Program-made: the position numbers and the translations under genes
NCBI GenBank assembly: GCA_021735115.1
Contig: JAIPHQ010000009.1
Location: forward strand, 1-14,772
DNA: 14,772 bases
From: Candidatus Omnitrophota bacterium
GTDB taxonomy: Bacteria > Omnitrophota > Koll11 > Duberdicusellales > 4484-171
Direction of reading: 5' to 3'
The notes under the pieces: generated by a model
The model's input: the letters and a program-made list of their open reading frames with translations, nothing else
Told to the model about the DNA's origin: nothing
Database searches by the model: none
In this document: piece by piece, positions 14,200 through 14,772 of the stretch
Layout of the letters: every line of letters starts with the position of its first letter
How positions within the stretch are numbered: the first letter of the stretch is position 1

Positions 14200-14772
14200 T
14201 TAGCACTTCGAATAGCCGCATGCATCACAAATAAGGCAACCTTCTTGATGCCGCAAAGCAAATCCACAATCTGGACAAACTCCTACTACATTTACATTAT
14301 GTGAAGCTTTTTTAACTTTTACTTTTTCTTTTTGCGGCTGGGGAACAGATTTTTCTGATGAAGTAATAGTTTCAACTTTAATCTTATCTTTCTGGTCCAA
14401 TCCTCGCTTTTCAAGCACCCTTGATATAGCATCTGAACACGAAAATATTTTTTTACCTTTATCCCAAGAAGGAGAAGGACACCTAATACCCTTGAGTTGT
14501 TCAACTATGACCTTTATATCAATCCCCCCTCGCAAGGCAAGCGAGACTAACCTTCCTACAGCTTCAAGTTGAGAAGCCGCACAACCACCAGCTTTACCCA
14601 TTTGAGTAAATACTTCAAAAAAATTGCCGTTTTCATCTTGGTTTAAAGTAACGTATAAATTACCGCAACCTGTAGTTACCTTAGTAGTCGTTCCTAAAAT
14701 TACCTCTGGCCTGGGTTTAGGATAAGGAACTGTTCCTTTTTCATCTTCTTTCTTTTCTTTTTCTTTGCTTAT
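14200..14772 (-). CDS. nrdJ: Adenosylcobalamin-dependent (class II) ribonucleotide reductase, C-terminal part
   Basis: The reading frame is open to the window edge, so the N-terminus and the large catalytic barrel are outside. The last 190 residues are visible. They begin with a Lys/Glu-rich linker (about 12 residues), then RPEVILGTTTKVTTGCGNLYVT, a TSCPD-type domain with QMGKAGGCAASQLEAVGRLV and LKGIRCPSP. A variable linker follows, then a C-terminal cysteine tail (CPDCG, CLICDACG, YSKC). This arrangement is typical of the long class II NrdJ proteins, which reduce ribonucleotides to deoxyribonucleotides without oxygen using vitamin B12. An internal ATG at 14601 is not the start, since the frame and homology continue upstream. 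The cysteine tail probably handles metal binding or re-reduction of the active site. Confidence 0.92.
   Translation of the reverse strand: MSKEKEKKEDEKGTVPYPKPRPEVILGTTTKVTTGCGNLYVTLNQDENGNFFEVFTQMGKAGGCAASQLEAVGRLVSLALRGGIDIKVIVEQLKGIRCPSPSWDKGKKIFSCSDAISRVLEKRGLDQKDKIKVETITSSEKSVPQPQKEKVKVKKASHNVNVVGVCPDCGFALRHQEGCLICDACGYSKC

Noticed and set aside
14200..14601. A separate 133-residue gene starting at ATG 14601
   Set aside because: The frame stays open upstream to the window edge and the upstream residues match NrdJ, so this is an internal methionine.
1..14772. Mobile element, CRISPR, tRNA or rRNA content
   Set aside because: No direct repeats with spacers, transposase or integrase motifs, or tRNA-like T-loop GTTCRA contexts were seen; coding genes fill the window.

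Overview
The window is a low-GC, gene-dense chromosomal segment from a bacterium. Two paralogous LptF/LptG lipopolysaccharide-export permeases point to an outer membrane (diderm). RicT, TsaB/TsaE, HolB and an adenosylcobalamin-dependent ribonucleotide reductase also mark it as bacterial. The mix of low GC, NrdJ, RicT, MtnA and LptFG suggests an uncultured diderm lineage such as Omnitrophota, but that placement is an inference from gene content only. I see no rRNA, tRNA, CRISPR array, insertion sequence, phage gene or other sign of recent transfer. The only stretch over 100 bp without a gene is 4048-4175.

Region 1 (1-4047, minus strand) reads in the order two-component sensor kinase, receiver-only response regulator, RluA-type pseudouridine synthase, 61-residue membrane protein, YbgC-like thioesterase, DUF192 protein (cut by the window edge). 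Spacing is tight. A candidate internal promoter sits across the kinase stop codon in front of the response regulator.

Region 2 (4048-7051, plus strand) starts in a 128-bp divergent promoter region. It carries comF (amidophosphoribosyltransferase-like), lptF and lptG with 4-bp spacing and a 17-bp overlap. A -10-like box lies so close to the comF ATG that the message may be leaderless.

Region 3 (7053-14772, minus strand) is one compact housekeeping run: nrdJ (C-terminal end only), holB, ricT, metG, tatD, mtnA, tsaE, tsaB, alr. Most genes overlap or are separated by at most 5 bp, so they are probably co-transcribed. The run joins deoxynucleotide supply and DNA polymerase III clamp loading, tRNA charging and modification (MetRS, TsaE/TsaB for t6A), methionine salvage (MtnA) and cell-wall precursor supply (alanine racemase). 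It ends tail-to-tail with lptG, 1 bp apart.

The genes are almost all recognisable housekeeping families. I found no convincing undescribed system. The items most worth a second look are the Cys/His cluster in the first GAF domain of the kinase, the unidentified 61-residue membrane protein, the isolated mtnA between tatD and tsaE, and the promoter architecture of the divergent region. Three starts should be moved inward from the longest possible reading frame: the small membrane protein (876), lptG (5966) and tatD (11088).
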